From assembly GCA_050732695.1 (NCBI GenBank), contig JBOHRL010000015.1:1-64000 (forward strand): DNA of 64,000 nucleotides. Reading direction: 5' to 3'. The stretch's first letter is position 1; each line of letters starts with the position of its first letter. Positions 41,476 through 51,226 of the stretch are shown here, in pieces. This DNA comes from JBFFZF01 sp050732695. Lineage in GTDB: Bacteria; Gemmatimonadota; Gemmatimonadetes; Longimicrobiales; RSA9. The notes below the pieces were generated by a model that was not told where the DNA came from, ran no database searches, and saw only the letters and a list, made by a program, of their open reading frames with translations. The translations under genes were made by a program, and so were the position numbers.

Positions 41476-44400
41476 ATGAACGGGCCAACGGCGGACCACG
41501 CGCCAGTGCCGAGGCTGGTCGGTGCGCTCCGCCTCGCGGCCAGAGACGATCCGGCCGGGCGGAAGCTGCTGGTCGGCACCCGTCGCGGCGTGGGCCGCGA
41601 GATCCTCCGGCGCCTTGCCCGGGACGGCGTGCCCTGGATCGGCTTCGAGGCCACGACGCCGCTCGCGCTGGCCAGCGACCTGGTAGCTCCGACTCTTGCC
41701 GAGCGCGGCCTCGAACCTGCCGACGAGTTCGACGAACTCGCACGCATTGACGCTGCCATCGAAGCGGCCGTTGGCGAGCCGGACGGCAGCACGCTGCTCC
41801 CGTTTGTCGAGGGCGCCGGACTCAGGGCCGCAATGGCCAACTCGATTCAGGCCCTCCGCCTCGCCGGCATCGACGCGGCCGTGCTCGGCCGCGCAGGATT
41901 CCGCGACCGCCGCAAGCGTGAAGCGATTGCGCGCGTACTCGTCCAGTACGAACGCCTGCTTCTGGCAGACAGCCGCATGGACGCGGCCGGCATCCTTCGC
42001 CTCGCTCACGACGAGCTGCGTCTTGGCACCAAGACGTTACCCGATGCGCGCATCTTCCTGCTGCCGGGCCAGGACCGGCGAGGTTGGAGCGGTGCGATGC
42101 TCGCGCTGCTCCAGGAACGTGGCGCGACACTGCTCGAGGACGACCCGGTCTTCGGGCTTCAGTCCCCGCCAGCGATCCTCGACTCGTCATCCGGCCACCA
42201 CGGATCGTCGCAGTTGTCGTGGTTGCACGCAGTGAACGATGCGCCGGTCCGTGACAGTTCTTCCACTCTCGAATTGTTTGCGGCCTGTTCGGTGAGCGAT
42301 GAAGTGCGCGAAGTCCTGCGCCGCGCGGTGGCGAACGGACTCCATTGGGATGAGATCGAGGTTGTCGCAACGGATGCAGTCGCGTACGGCGCAGCCATGG
42401 ATTCACTGGCGAGACGTCTCGGGATTCCGGTCACGTACGCGTCCGGGCTGCCCGTCGGTCGAACGCGTGCCGGCCGTGCCGTCGACGCGTATCTGCGCTG
42501 GATTCGCGATGATTTTGCCGAGGATGTGCTGCGGGCCGCACTCGAACGTGGTGATATTGCGCCACCCGGTGGTGGTCACGGCACGCCCGGGCCGGCGCTC
42601 GCAAGGCGCCTGCGCAGCTTGTCGATCGGCAGAGGGCGCGAGCGATACTTCGTCGCGATCGAACGGGCCAGGAGTCGACCGGAACGTGCTGTGCCCGACG
42701 ACGAGGATCTGACCGCCGAAGACCGTGCGGCAGCCATCGACAGCGAACGCCGAACGCTCGATGATCTCGCCGCCATCCTCGAGCCCGTGTTGCGCGCTAC
42801 GCCCACGCTGCCAGAGCGCATCAAACCCCATGTCCCGATTGTCTCGCCGGCCGCTCTCGCCGCAGGCCTTCTCGAATGGCTTGCGCTCGTGCCCGTCGAT
42901 GTCGACGACATGGCAAAGAAGCGGCTCCTCGAACGACTGACACGGCTCGCTGCCGTCGCTCTGCGGCCGACTACGCTCGAGGCAGCCATTTCCATTGTCG
43001 CCGCGAAGCTGGACACACGCGTGCCCGCATCTACGTCGACCGGTGCAGCACCATGGTCCTCGACGGGCGGGTTCCTGCACGTCTCCGACATCGAGCACGG
43101 CGGCCACACCGGCCGCAGGGCCACGTTCGTCACAGGACTCGATGCGATGCGCTTTCCGGGCGGCGGGGCTCACGATACCCTGCTCGGCGACGAGGAGCGG
43201 CGCCGCCTGCTCGCCGCCTCCAGCTTCGCGCCAATCCCGACGAGCAGCGAACGTCTTCAGGAGCGGCGCTGGCACCTGGCCAGACTGTTGTCCCGGTTGC
43301 GCGGTTCGATAACGCTCAGTTATAGCGCGTGGGAAGCGACCGAGGCGAGGGCAGTGGCGCCCGCCGCGGAGATGCTTCAGGGGTTCCGGTTACGTTGTCG
43401 TGACGTAACAGCAAATTACGAAGCCATGCACAGGGCACTCGAGACGCGGGCGTCCGCGATTCCTCGCAGTGGCGGCCGGCTGGATAGCGCGGATGTCTGG
43501 CTCGGCACGCTTGCGCGGGGCAACATCCTGCTGCGCGGCACGGACGTCGTCAGGGCCGGGTTCCCGGGTCTGGATGCCGGCCTCATGGCTGCGGAACGGC
43601 GGGCCGATGCACCATTCACGGCGCACCACGGCAGGCTCGAGGCGCGTGCGGGACTCGATCCGCGCAACAACCCGGCCATTGTGGTGTCGGCTGGCCGGCT
43701 CGAGACACTGGGCACGTGTCCGCTCCGTTATCTGATGCGCTACGTGCTCCGCATCGCACCCCCTGATACGACGGACTGGGTCGCCGACCGGTGGTTGACG
43801 CCGCTGGAACGGGGCCGGCTTCTGCATCGCATCTATGAGCGTACGTTGCGACAGGTTCGTTCGCGCGGCCAGGATGTCGCGGGTCCCGGCTTCGAGCCGA
43901 TCGCGCTGGAAGTTCTCGAGCGTGCACTCGAACGCGAACGCGAGGACTCGCCGCCGCCGGGCGATGCGGTGTATGCGGTCGAGGCGGAGCTTCTGCGCGA
44001 GGATGTCCTCGCCTTTGTCCAGGTGACACGGGCGATGGGTGCACCGTGGGAGCACCTCGAGCAGCGCTTTGGCCGGAGCCGCGCGGGCGAAGCCGACGCC
44101 GTTCGAATTGGTTTACCGGGCGGCGATATCCTCGTCTCGGGCGCAATCGACCGGATCGACCGCGCTGCGACGGGCCTCGTCGTCATCGACTACAAGACCG
44201 GCAGCGCCGAGCCGTTCGGCCGCCCGTACGCCGTATTCCACGGAGGCCGCAGGCTCCAGCACGCGTTGTACAGTGCGGTTACGCGGCGATTGTTCGGCGA
44301 TGTCGTCCGTGCCGAGTATCACTTTCCAACCGTGCGCGGCGAGACACGCGTGAGCCGGTTCGAGGAAACTGAACTCCGTCGTGCGCGTCGCATTATTGAT

Positions 44401-44598
44401 GCGTTGCTTGGACTCACGGCGGCGGGCCACTTTCACCCCACGAACGAGCCCGCGGATTGCCGCTACTGTGACTATCGGAGTGTCTGTCGCGTGCGCGAGC
44501 AAGCGGGGCGACTGCAATCCCCGTTGGCGGAGTGGGCGCAGCGCACGGACGCGGCAGAGCTCTGGGTCATGCGCAGGTTGCGCGACCCGATGGTGTGA
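41476..44598 (+). CDS. AddB-like PD-(D/E)XK nuclease subunit
   Basis: 1040 residues. Expected partner of AddA in an RecBCD-like double-strand break resection machine. The N-terminal part is a helicase-like fold lacking a Walker A motif (LLVGTRRGVGREILRRLA), consistent with an inactive motor. The C-terminal nuclease has GAIDRIDRAATGLVVIDYKTG (about residues 889-909) and four cysteines placed for an AddB-type iron-sulfur cluster: C748 in TLGTCPLRYLMRY, then C995, C998 and C1004 in CRYCDYRSVC. The stop overlaps the AddA start. Cytosolic, acts on DNA ends. Confidence 0.88.
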   Translation: MNGPTADHAPVPRLVGALRLAARDDPAGRKLLVGTRRGVGREILRRLARDGVPWIGFEATTPLALASDLVAPTLAERGLEPADEFDELARIDAAIEAAVGEPDGSTLLPFVEGAGLRAAMANSIQALRLAGIDAAVLGRAGFRDRRKREAIARVLVQYERLLLADSRMDAAGILRLAHDELRLGTKTLPDARIFLLPGQDRRGWSGAMLALLQERGATLLEDDPVFGLQSPPAILDSSSGHHGSSQLSWLHAVNDAPVRDSSSTLELFAACSVSDEVREVLRRAVANGLHWDEIEVVATDAVAYGAAMDSLARRLGIPVTYASGLPVGRTRAGRAVDAYLRWIRDDFAEDVLRAALERGDIAPPGGGHGTPGPALARRLRSLSIGRGRERYFVAIERARSRPERAVPDDEDLTAEDRAAAIDSERRTLDDLAAILEPVLRATPTLPERIKPHVPIVSPAALAAGLLEWLALVPVDVDDMAKKRLLERLTRLAAVALRPTTLEAAISIVAAKLDTRVPASTSTGAAPWSSTGGFLHVSDIEHGGHTGRRATFVTGLDAMRFPGGGAHDTLLGDEERRRLLAASSFAPIPTSSERLQERRWHLARLLSRLRGSITLSYSAWEATEARAVAPAAEMLQGFRLRCRDVTANYEAMHRALETRASAIPRSGGRLDSADVWLGTLARGNILLRGTDVVRAGFPGLDAGLMAAERRADAPFTAHHGRLEARAGLDPRNNPAIVVSAGRLETLGTCPLRYLMRYVLRIAPPDTTDWVADRWLTPLERGRLLHRIYERTLRQVRSRGQDVAGPGFEPIALEVLERALEREREDSPPPGDAVYAVEAELLREDVLAFVQVTRAMGAPWEHLEQRFGRSRAGEADAVRIGLPGGDILVSGAIDRIDRAATGLVVIDYKTGSAEPFGRPYAVFHGGRRLQHALYSAVTRRLFGDVVRAEYHFPTVRGETRVSRFEETELRRARRIIDALLGLTAAGHFHPTNEPADCRYCDYRSVCRVREQAGRLQSPLAEWAQRTDAAELWVMRRLRDPMV

Positions 44599-47500
44599 CC
44601 GTGACCGAGCGCAAGCAGTTCGAACTGTTCGGCGAATCGACGCCGCCGCCCGTCGATTCCAATCCTGCCGTCGAAGGACTGGCGGAGGATCTGCCGGACC
44701 GCGAAGCACGCGTTCGCATCCTGACACAACTCGATGCCAACCTGCTGGTCGAGGCGGGTGCCGGCGCGGGCAAGACAACGCAGATGGTGCATCGCATGGT
44801 CGCGCTCGTGCGGGCGGGCAAGGCGACGGCGGAACAGATCGCCGCAGTGACGTTCACGCGAAAGGCGGCTGCCGAACTGCGCGAGCGTTTTCAAACCGCG
44901 CTCGAGGAGGATCTGCGCGCTGCGCTCGTGAAGGGGACGCCCGATCTGGTCCAGCGCATGGATACGGCGCTGCGCGACATCGACCGTGCCTACATCGGTA
45001 CGATTCACTCGTTCTGCGCACGTCTGCTGCGCGACCGCGCGCTCGACGTCGGGCTGGACCCCGACTTTCACGAGACGTTTGCGGTCGAACAGGAACGATT
45101 GCGGCTCGAGTTCTTCAGCACGTACATCGAGCGGCTTGCTGCTCAGAACGATTCGATCCTGGGCTCGCTTGCGGCTGTGGGGCTGCGGCCGCAGCAACTG
45201 CGCAAGCTGTTCGATCAGTTGGCCGAGCACGCGGACGTGATGTTCACCTCGCCGGCCGTCGCGCGGCCGGATCCGACAGCAGCAAGGAACGTTCTCGACA
45301 GACTGCTCGATGACGCGCTTGCCCTCATGCCGTCGATCGAGCCCGAGCTCGGCTGGGATGATCTGCAACGCACCGTTCTCCGACTGCGCTTCTTCCGCGA
45401 CATCGTCGGTTGGGAGGACGATGTACGTTTCCTGCACGCGCTCGCCGAATCGCTTGCGGTCGTGCCGCGTGCGACGCACAACCGCTGGGGCGGTCCGGGC
45501 GCTGCTGCCGTTGTGAAGGCGCTTGTCAGAGAGATCACGGAGTTCGCCGGCCCCGATGGCGAGGGCGGGCGCGTGCTCAGGCAATGGTGGGCGCACCGCT
45601 ATCCCATTGCGCTCGAGTTCGCGCAGGGCGCGGCGAGCGCCTTCGAAGCCGAGCGACGGCGAACTGGCGCGCTCTCGTTCCAGGACCTGCTGCTCAATGC
45701 GGCGAAACTGCTTCGCGAGAGCCCGGACGCTCGCCGTGAACTCGGCGAGCGGTTCCGTTTCCTGCTCGTCGATGAGTTCCAGGACACGGACCCGATCCAG
45801 GCCGAGGTGCTCCTCCTGCTCGCTTCGCCGCCGGTCAAAGGCGAGCCATCCGACTGGCGACACGCAGAGCCACGGTCCGGTGCCCTTTTTGTTGTCGGCG
45901 ATCCGAAACAGAGCATCTACCGCTTTCGCCGCGCCGACATGACGATCTACAACCAGGTCAAGCAGCGCTTCGAGGCGTTCGGCGAAGTTCTGCATCTGAC
46001 TGCCAATTTCCGGTCCGGAAGACCGATCGAGGATTTCGTGAACCGTGTGTTCGAGAACCGCTTCCCGGCGACGGCGACGGAACACCAGGCCGCATTCGCA
46101 ACCATGCGCGTCCATCGGATACCAGCCGCTCGTGACCGCGTGGCATGGTACGCAGTCCCGAAAACAGGCAGGAGGACTCGCCGCGACGAAGTGGCGGAAT
46201 CGGACGCGCGACGCGTCGCGAGCTGGATCGAGGAACGTGTCCGGGCGGGCGAACGCAATGCGGGCGAGTTTCTCGTCCTCACACGCAACAGGCGCCACCT
46301 CACGGTGTACGCCCGCGAGATCGAGGCGCGCAACCTGCCCGTGCAGGTGACGGGCGCGGGCGTCGGACTCGAGAGTGAACTCGAGGAGATCCGGCTCCTT
46401 CTGTCCGCTCTCGCCGATCCCGGCAATCCCGTGCCGGCCGTCGCCGCGCTCGTTGGCCTGTTCTTCGGCCTCGATTTCGAGCAGCTCGCAACGCATGTGC
46501 TCGAGCGACAGGGTCATTTCGACTTTGTGAACCCCCCGCTCGCGCCGGAGACCGCGGTCGAATACGCACTCGGCACCCTGCACGACCTGTGGAATCTGTC
46601 GAGGCATGAACCTGCTGACGTCGTCGTGGCCGAAGTCATCGACCGTTTCGGCCTGCTCCCGTACGCGGCGGCCGGGCCACTGGGCGAGAGTCGGGCCGGC
46701 GCACTCCTGTACGTCCTCGAGACGGTTCGTACCACAGCGTTACAGGGCGATGCTTCGCTTCAGGGCGCGCTCACGGCGATGGACGCGGCACTCGATGCGG
46801 AAGAGGCAGAGGCACCGCTCGAACCGGGCCGTCGCGACGCCGTGCGCATCATGAACCTGCACCAGGCCAAGGGCCTCGAAGGCACGGTCGTGATTCTCGC
46901 GTCGCCCGTCGGCGAATGGAACCCCGCACCGACGATCCACGTCGACCGGCCGGAACACGGCGATGCGCATGCCTGGATCGTGGTCGCGGAAAAGCGGTGG
47001 CGCTACAATGACACCGTCCTGGCCCGCCCGCTTGACTGGGACCGCCATGAGGCGGCGGAGCAGGCATTCCTTGAGGCCGAACGCGATCGGTTGCTGTATG
47101 TGGCCGCGACGCGCGCGATGCAGGAATTGATCATTGCGCGTTATGACGAAGCCGGTGAATCGCCGTGGGGCGCGTTCCACGAGTATCTCGAGGCCGGTCA
47201 CGAGTCGCTCGATCTGCCGGCGCGTGAAGCGCCCGAGCCGGTCCGTCTCACGACGTCCGTCACGGACATCCTGGCCGATGTCGAGCGCGTGGAGGCGCAG
47301 CGGACGGCTCTCGCGTTACCGACGTGGCGCGCCGATGCGGTCACGAGGCGTGTCAAGAGTGTCGAGGCAGCCGTTGCCTCCGGCGCAGCCGGGGCTGATC
47401 CCGAGGACGGGCGTCCCGACGTTGGAATGGCGGACCAGGTTGCGGAATCGGCCATCGAGGATGCGGAAGCAGGCATGGCGTGGGGCAAGCTCGTGCACAC

Positions 47501-48029
47501 GCTGCTCGAGTTCGCCGCGCGCGGCGTGCACGGCGAAGCATTGCGCGCTGCTGGCAGGCGCGAGCTGCGTGGCGATGAGGTCCCGGTCACGTGGCGAGAC
47601 GATTCGGCCCGGCTCGACCTCCTGATCGAAACGATCGATCGCATGAGCGGCCACGAATTGTTGCAACGTGCGCGAACGGCCGAGCGCATGCTCGCCGAGG
47701 CGCCCTTCGCCATTGCATTGCAGCCCGGCGAGTACCGTGCGCTCATTCCCGATCTCGCGGCCGCTGCTCGAGGGGCGGAAGGCAACGCGCCCATCGCGCC
47801 CATCGAGATCATCGAGGGCGTGGTCGACCTGGCCTTCCGCGAGAACGGCGCATGGGTCCTCGTGGATTACAAGACCGACCTGGAGGGAGAAGCCATGGAC
47901 GCGGCGCGCAAGGCACGCTACCGGGCGCAGGTCGACCTGTATGCCGCCTGCTGGTCCCGGATCACCGGTGAACCCGTGATCGAGCGTATCCTTCTGTTCA
48001 TCGCCGACGGCGCGACGTTGCGCTGGTGA
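44595..48029 (+). CDS. AddA-like UvrD-type helicase-nuclease
   Basis: About 1144 residues. Superfamily 1A helicase motifs: Walker A EAGAGAGKTTQMVHR (K60), AAVTFTRKAAAELRERF, FLLVDEFQDTDPIQ (about 390), VVGDPKQSIYRFRRAD (about 435), LTANFRSGRPI, RIMNLHQAKGLEGTVVILAS and RLLYVAATRAM. The C-terminal RecB-like nuclease has VDLAFRENGAWVLVDYKTD (about 1090) and QVDLYAACW. It should unwind and cut DNA ends with the upstream subunit. The start is GTG at 44595, overlapping the previous stop as GTGA; a second GTG two codons later is also possible. Overlap means coupled synthesis. Confidence 0.92.
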   Translation: MTVTERKQFELFGESTPPPVDSNPAVEGLAEDLPDREARVRILTQLDANLLVEAGAGAGKTTQMVHRMVALVRAGKATAEQIAAVTFTRKAAAELRERFQTALEEDLRAALVKGTPDLVQRMDTALRDIDRAYIGTIHSFCARLLRDRALDVGLDPDFHETFAVEQERLRLEFFSTYIERLAAQNDSILGSLAAVGLRPQQLRKLFDQLAEHADVMFTSPAVARPDPTAARNVLDRLLDDALALMPSIEPELGWDDLQRTVLRLRFFRDIVGWEDDVRFLHALAESLAVVPRATHNRWGGPGAAAVVKALVREITEFAGPDGEGGRVLRQWWAHRYPIALEFAQGAASAFEAERRRTGALSFQDLLLNAAKLLRESPDARRELGERFRFLLVDEFQDTDPIQAEVLLLLASPPVKGEPSDWRHAEPRSGALFVVGDPKQSIYRFRRADMTIYNQVKQRFEAFGEVLHLTANFRSGRPIEDFVNRVFENRFPATATEHQAAFATMRVHRIPAARDRVAWYAVPKTGRRTRRDEVAESDARRVASWIEERVRAGERNAGEFLVLTRNRRHLTVYAREIEARNLPVQVTGAGVGLESELEEIRLLLSALADPGNPVPAVAALVGLFFGLDFEQLATHVLERQGHFDFVNPPLAPETAVEYALGTLHDLWNLSRHEPADVVVAEVIDRFGLLPYAAAGPLGESRAGALLYVLETVRTTALQGDASLQGALTAMDAALDAEEAEAPLEPGRRDAVRIMNLHQAKGLEGTVVILASPVGEWNPAPTIHVDRPEHGDAHAWIVVAEKRWRYNDTVLARPLDWDRHEAAEQAFLEAERDRLLYVAATRAMQELIIARYDEAGESPWGAFHEYLEAGHESLDLPAREAPEPVRLTTSVTDILADVERVEAQRTALALPTWRADAVTRRVKSVEAAVASGAAGADPEDGRPDVGMADQVAESAIEDAEAGMAWGKLVHTLLEFAARGVHGEALRAAGRRELRGDEVPVTWRDDSARLDLLIETIDRMSGHELLQRARTAERMLAEAPFAIALQPGEYRALIPDLAAAARGAEGNAPIAPIEIIEGVVDLAFRENGAWVLVDYKTDLEGEAMDAARKARYRAQVDLYAACWSRITGEPVIERILLFIADGATLRW

Positions 48030-48090
48030 GACGCTTGAGCGGCCCTGGCCGAACGAGCATCTTGCGAGCCCACAGGCACGAAAGGAACCA

Positions 48091-48744
48091 ATGTCGTTGA
48101 CGAGCACGTTGCGTGCGGTTCTGACGCTGGGTCGCGGTGTCACGCGCGGCCTGCCCGATCTCGAAGCAGGCCGCGATCCCATCGCCATGTTCGCCACGTG
48201 GTTCGACGATGCGACGCGCGCCGGCATCCTCATGCCCGAGGCCATGACGCTCGCGACCGCCACTCGTGACGGCCGGCCTTCCGCACGGATGGTCCTGCTC
48301 AAGTCGTTCGACGCCGCAGGTTTCGTGTTCTTCACGAATCATGGCAGCCGCAAAGCTGGCGAGCTGGATGCGAATCCGCGTGCTGCTCTGCTGTTTCACT
48401 GGACCGTGCTGCAACGCCAGGTCCGTATCGAGGGCGTTGGCCAGCGCATCTCCAGCGAGGAATCGTTTGCGTACTTCCGCACGCGCGGGCGGGGCAGCCG
48501 CATCGGCGCATGGGCATCGCAGCAGAGTCAGCCGCTCGACCGCCGCGAAACGCTCGAAGCCCGGGCACGCGAGTTCGATGCGCGTTACCCCGGCGATGAC
48601 GTCCCGCTGCCACCGTTCTGGGGCGGCTATCGCGTCGAGCCCGAAAACATCGAGTTCTGGCAGGGCCGGGCGAACCGCCTTCATGACCGGCTTCGCTACG
48701 ACCGCGTTGGGACGAGCTGGTCGATCACGCGGTTGTATCCATGA
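48091..48744 (+). CDS. pdxH: Pyridoxamine 5'-phosphate oxidase
   Basis: 217 residues, normal PdxH length. It oxidises pyridoxine/pyridoxamine 5'-phosphate to PLP using FMN, in the cytosol. Blocks: EAMTLATATRDGRPSARMVLLKSFDAAGFVFFTNHGSRKAGELDANPRAALLFHW (FMN and substrate binding), RQVRIEGVGQRIS, RGRGSRIGAWASQQSQPL and the C-terminal PPFWGGYRVEPENIEFWQGRANRLHDRLRY ... SITRLYP. AAAGGA precedes the ATG. It follows the AddA-like gene by 61 nt and may be cotranscribed; its stop overlaps an ATG that opens a decayed phosphotransferase frame. Confidence 0.96.
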   Translation: MSLTSTLRAVLTLGRGVTRGLPDLEAGRDPIAMFATWFDDATRAGILMPEAMTLATATRDGRPSARMVLLKSFDAAGFVFFTNHGSRKAGELDANPRAALLFHWTVLQRQVRIEGVGQRISSEESFAYFRTRGRGSRIGAWASQQSQPLDRRETLEARAREFDARYPGDDVPLPPFWGGYRVEPENIEFWQGRANRLHDRLRYDRVGTSWSITRLYP

Positions 48745-48749
48745 CCGGG

Positions 48750-49107
48750 CGCCGCCAGAGGAGGTGCGGGCGGAAGCACTCGACGATCTCGAGTTGGCTG
48801 CCTCGCGTTGCACCGAACGCGCCGCTCGAGAAGTGGCAGACTGATCTCAGGAATGGGCCAGCGGTATCGACGGGTGCTGCGGCATCGCCCGTCCTCGTAC
48901 ACGCCGATCTCGCCGCAGAACACGTCCTGTGCGATCCAGCCACACACGCGCTCACGGGGATCATCGACTGGAGCGCGATACCTCGCGGCCTGCCGGGGCG
49001 TTGCGGATGTCGCGTTCGGCGTGGAAACCGGGCGCCGCGAATACGTGGATGCCGGGATTCGCGCTCTTGCGCTCAAATCTGTGAGATGCCGGTACAGTCG
49101 ACGTTGA
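48750..49107 (+). pseudogene. Remnant of an aminoglycoside phosphotransferase-like gene
   Basis: Pieces of an APH/choline-kinase-like protein appear in different frames. One frame reads PEEVRAEALDDLELAASRC. The next reads PVLVHADLAAEHVLCDPATHALTGIIDWSAI, which holds the Brenner-type catalytic motif (HxDLxxxHxL, where the second conserved residue is altered) and the IIDW metal-binding motif. A third frame reads DVAFGVETGRREYVDAGIRALALKSV. Frame changes occur near 48840 and 48985, and the N-terminal lobe is missing. It is not expected to make an active kinase. Confidence 0.7.
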
Positions 49108-49133
49108 CCCCGCAGAAGGCAGGCATGTATGAT
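49104..49133 (+). promoter_or_regulatory. Promoter candidate for the DJ-1/PfpI gene
   Basis: TTGACC (49104-49109) and TATGAT (49128-49133) are separated by 18 nt, and TG precedes the -10 box (extended -10). Transcription would begin about 100 nt before the DJ-1/PfpI gene. Confidence 0.55.
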
Positions 49134-49238
49134 GTCCTGTCTCGAGGCCGATCGTGCATGGCTCCGGTAGCGACCGCGCCCGACCGACCTTCGCCCGTGC
49201 AGCTTCTTCGACCGGGTTCACCGCGATAACCGGGTGTC

Positions 49239-49859
49239 ATGGCAAACACGCGCACAGTCGGGATCCTGATCTTCGATGACGTCGAGGTGCTGGATTTCTG
49301 TGGCCCGTTCGAGGTGTTTTCGGTGGCCGGCCGGCGCGACGGTCTTGAACTGTTCCGGGCCATCACGGTTGCGGGAACGCGAGCACCGGTGCGTGCGCGC
49401 GGCGGACTCAGCATCAATCCCGATCATTCGCTGAGCGACTGTCCTTCACTTGATGTTCTCGTCATACCCGGTGGGTATGGGACGCGCCGCGAGATGAAGA
49501 ACGAATCGCTTCTCCAGTGGATCGGGCAGCGCGCGGAACAGTCCGAACTGCTCTTGTCGGTCTGTACGGGCGCTCTTCTGGCAGGCAGGGCAGGCTTGCT
49601 CGATGGACGCAACAGCACGACGCACCATGCCGCTCTCGATCTCTTGCAGGAAACCGCGCCAGCCACGCGCGTGCACCCGGACCGGCGACTCCTGGACAAT
49701 GGCCGCGTGATTGTCGCTGCGGGGATCTCGGCCGGGATCGACGCATCACTGTACATCATCGGCCGGCTGCACGGTTGGGATTGTGCCGCGGAAACGGCTC
49801 GTTATATGGAATACGACTGGGACCAGGAACGCGTTCAGACGTCGGCACAGGCAGTGTAA
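49239..49859 (+). CDS. DJ-1/PfpI-family protein
   Basis: 206 residues, single flavodoxin-like domain. The N-terminus VGILIFDDVEVLDFCGPFEVFSVAGR and the nucleophile elbow LLLSVCTGALLAGRAGLLDGR with the reactive cysteine are typical, with DVLVIPGGYGTRREMKNESLLQWI between them and GISAGIDASLYII near the end. This sub-branch resembles isonitrile-hydratase-like or the amidase part of GATase1-like AraC regulators, but no AraC domain is attached. The reaction is uncertain (glyoxalase-, hydratase- or chaperone-like). Followed 27 nt later by rsmD on the same strand. Confidence 0.9.
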   Translation: MANTRTVGILIFDDVEVLDFCGPFEVFSVAGRRDGLELFRAITVAGTRAPVRARGGLSINPDHSLSDCPSLDVLVIPGGYGTRREMKNESLLQWIGQRAEQSELLLSVCTGALLAGRAGLLDGRNSTTHHAALDLLQETAPATRVHPDRRLLDNGRVIVAAGISAGIDASLYIIGRLHGWDCAAETARYMEYDWDQERVQTSAQAV

Positions 49860-49886
49860 TCGCGTTCTGTTCGGAGAGAGTTCAAC

Positions 49887-50450
49887 GTGCGCATCATCGC
49901 CGGCCGATGGGCCGGGCACGCACTGGTTTCGCCTTCCGGCCGCGTCCGACCCACCGCCGAGCCGCTGCGCGAGGTCTGGATGTCACTCATTGACGATGCG
50001 CTCGAGGGCGCGCGCGTCCTCGACCTCTTTGCCGGCACGGGCGCGCTCGGCCTCGAAGCGTTGTCACGCGGAGCCGAGTCCTGCGACTTCGTCGAGAACG
50101 GGCCGTCCGCGATTCATGCGCTGAAGGCAAACGTCGCCGCACTCCGCCTGCGCAGCCGGGCCAGAGTCTTCGACAGAGACGCGATCCCGTTCGTCGAGCG
50201 CATTGACGATGTCCGCTATTCCATCGCTCTCGCCGATCCGCCCTATGGCTCGAAGAAACTCGACCGCGTCGTCCAACGCTGGCTGGACGTGCCGTTCAGC
50301 ACTCGCCTCGTTGTCGAGCACGCGAGCGACCACGCGCTGCCCGTGCGCGGCACTACGCGCAAGCTCGGTGAATCCGCAGTGACTCTCCTGTCCCTCGATC
50401 CAAAGACTGGCCGATATGGCCACCTGCCCGATCACATCTGGCGGGAGTAG
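49887..50450 (+). CDS. rsmD: 16S rRNA (guanine966-N2)-methyltransferase
   Basis: 187 residues, the size of RsmD. It methylates G966 of 16S rRNA with S-adenosylmethionine. Signature blocks: MRIIAGRWAGHALVSPSGRVRPTAEPLREVWMSLI at the N-terminus, SAM motif VLDLFAGTGALGLEALSRGAESCDFVE and catalytic IALADPPYGSKKLDRVV (DPPY). The C-terminus ends at the usual point after PDHIWRE. It is 27 nt after the DJ-1/PfpI gene, so probably the same transcript. Two large frames on the opposite strand are shadows. Confidence 0.95.
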   Translation: MRIIAGRWAGHALVSPSGRVRPTAEPLREVWMSLIDDALEGARVLDLFAGTGALGLEALSRGAESCDFVENGPSAIHALKANVAALRLRSRARVFDRDAIPFVERIDDVRYSIALADPPYGSKKLDRVVQRWLDVPFSTRLVVEHASDHALPVRGTTRKLGESAVTLLSLDPKTGRYGHLPDHIWRE

Positions 50451-50529
50451 TGAATCCCGTGGCAGTGTCAACCGTTGTGCATAATCGCGTGATAGGACAA
50501 TTTTCTGACCGTTCGCACTGCACGCGCGA

Positions 50530-51069
50530 TCAGCTGCCGCGGACCACTCCGTTCACGAATAGACGCAGCCTGTGCATGTTCTCCGCCGTGAACTCGCACT
50601 CGAGGATGCGTTCCTCGGCGAAGATGCGCAGGCTGATACTGCCTGCGAGCGCCAGGCGCCGGAGCTGGAGTTCCGTGAAACGATAGGCCGCGGTCTCGGA
50701 GGCATTGCCGTCAGCGGCCGTCTCACGCTGCACGCGACCGAGACTCGGGGCCTGAAGCGTGTCATCATCTGCCAGCAACACCATCGGCGCGCCCGCAGTG
50801 ACCCACATGGGAGTCCGGCCGCCGTACCACAGCACCAGCAGGTGATCCGGCCTGCCGCCACGCGTCACGCGCACGAGCGTACCGCCCAGAGCACCCGTCG
50901 TATCGCCGGCCGGCCACCGGAAGAGTCCCATATCAAGCGCTTCGGCGGCGCGCGCCGGGTTCGGCGCGGGTGCGGATACCGGCGTGACCTGCGCACGAAG
51001 CGTGGCTGCATGGAGGAGGAGGGTGCTGGCAATCGCCAGCACGAGCGGCGTTCGACTCGACTTCGACAT
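50530..51069 (-). CDS. Small secreted protein, unrecognised
   Basis: 179 residues with a clear signal peptide (TPLVLAIASTLLLHAATLRAQ). The mature protein is beta-rich: GGTLVRVTRGGRPDHLLVLWYGGRTPMWVTAGAPMVLLADDDTLQAPS and YRFTELQLRRLALAGSISLRIFAEERILECEFTAENMHRLRLFVNGVV. No family recognised. It lies alone between rsmD (convergent) and the MarR-GNAT gene on the same strand 157 nt upstream. No good Shine-Dalgarno seen; the start is chosen by the signal sequence. Confidence 0.75.
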   Translation of the reverse strand: MSKSSRTPLVLAIASTLLLHAATLRAQVTPVSAPAPNPARAAEALDMGLFRWPAGDTTGALGGTLVRVTRGGRPDHLLVLWYGGRTPMWVTAGAPMVLLADDDTLQAPSLGRVQRETAADGNASETAAYRFTELQLRRLALAGSISLRIFAEERILECEFTAENMHRLRLFVNGVVRGS

Positions 51070-51226
51070 GACGGATCCCTCGTCGGATCGGGCCGCATGC
51101 GACGCGGGAACGTCGAGCGGCTTCCATACCGGAGTATCGGCGCTCTCCGGCTGAAGCTGTTCGCCTCAGAGCGAGCCGTGTGGCCGGGGCAATCCTCGAG
51201 CCTTCACTGGCCCCGAGCCGCTCCCC

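Noticed and set aside
40017..41840. 162-codon N-terminal extension of glutamate dehydrogenase
   Set aside because: It lies antisense to the AddB-like gene start; the normal GdhA N-terminus begins at the ATG at 41354.
44472..46607. 711-codon minus-strand open frame
   Set aside because: Antisense of the AddA-like helicase, whose motifs are intact on the plus strand.
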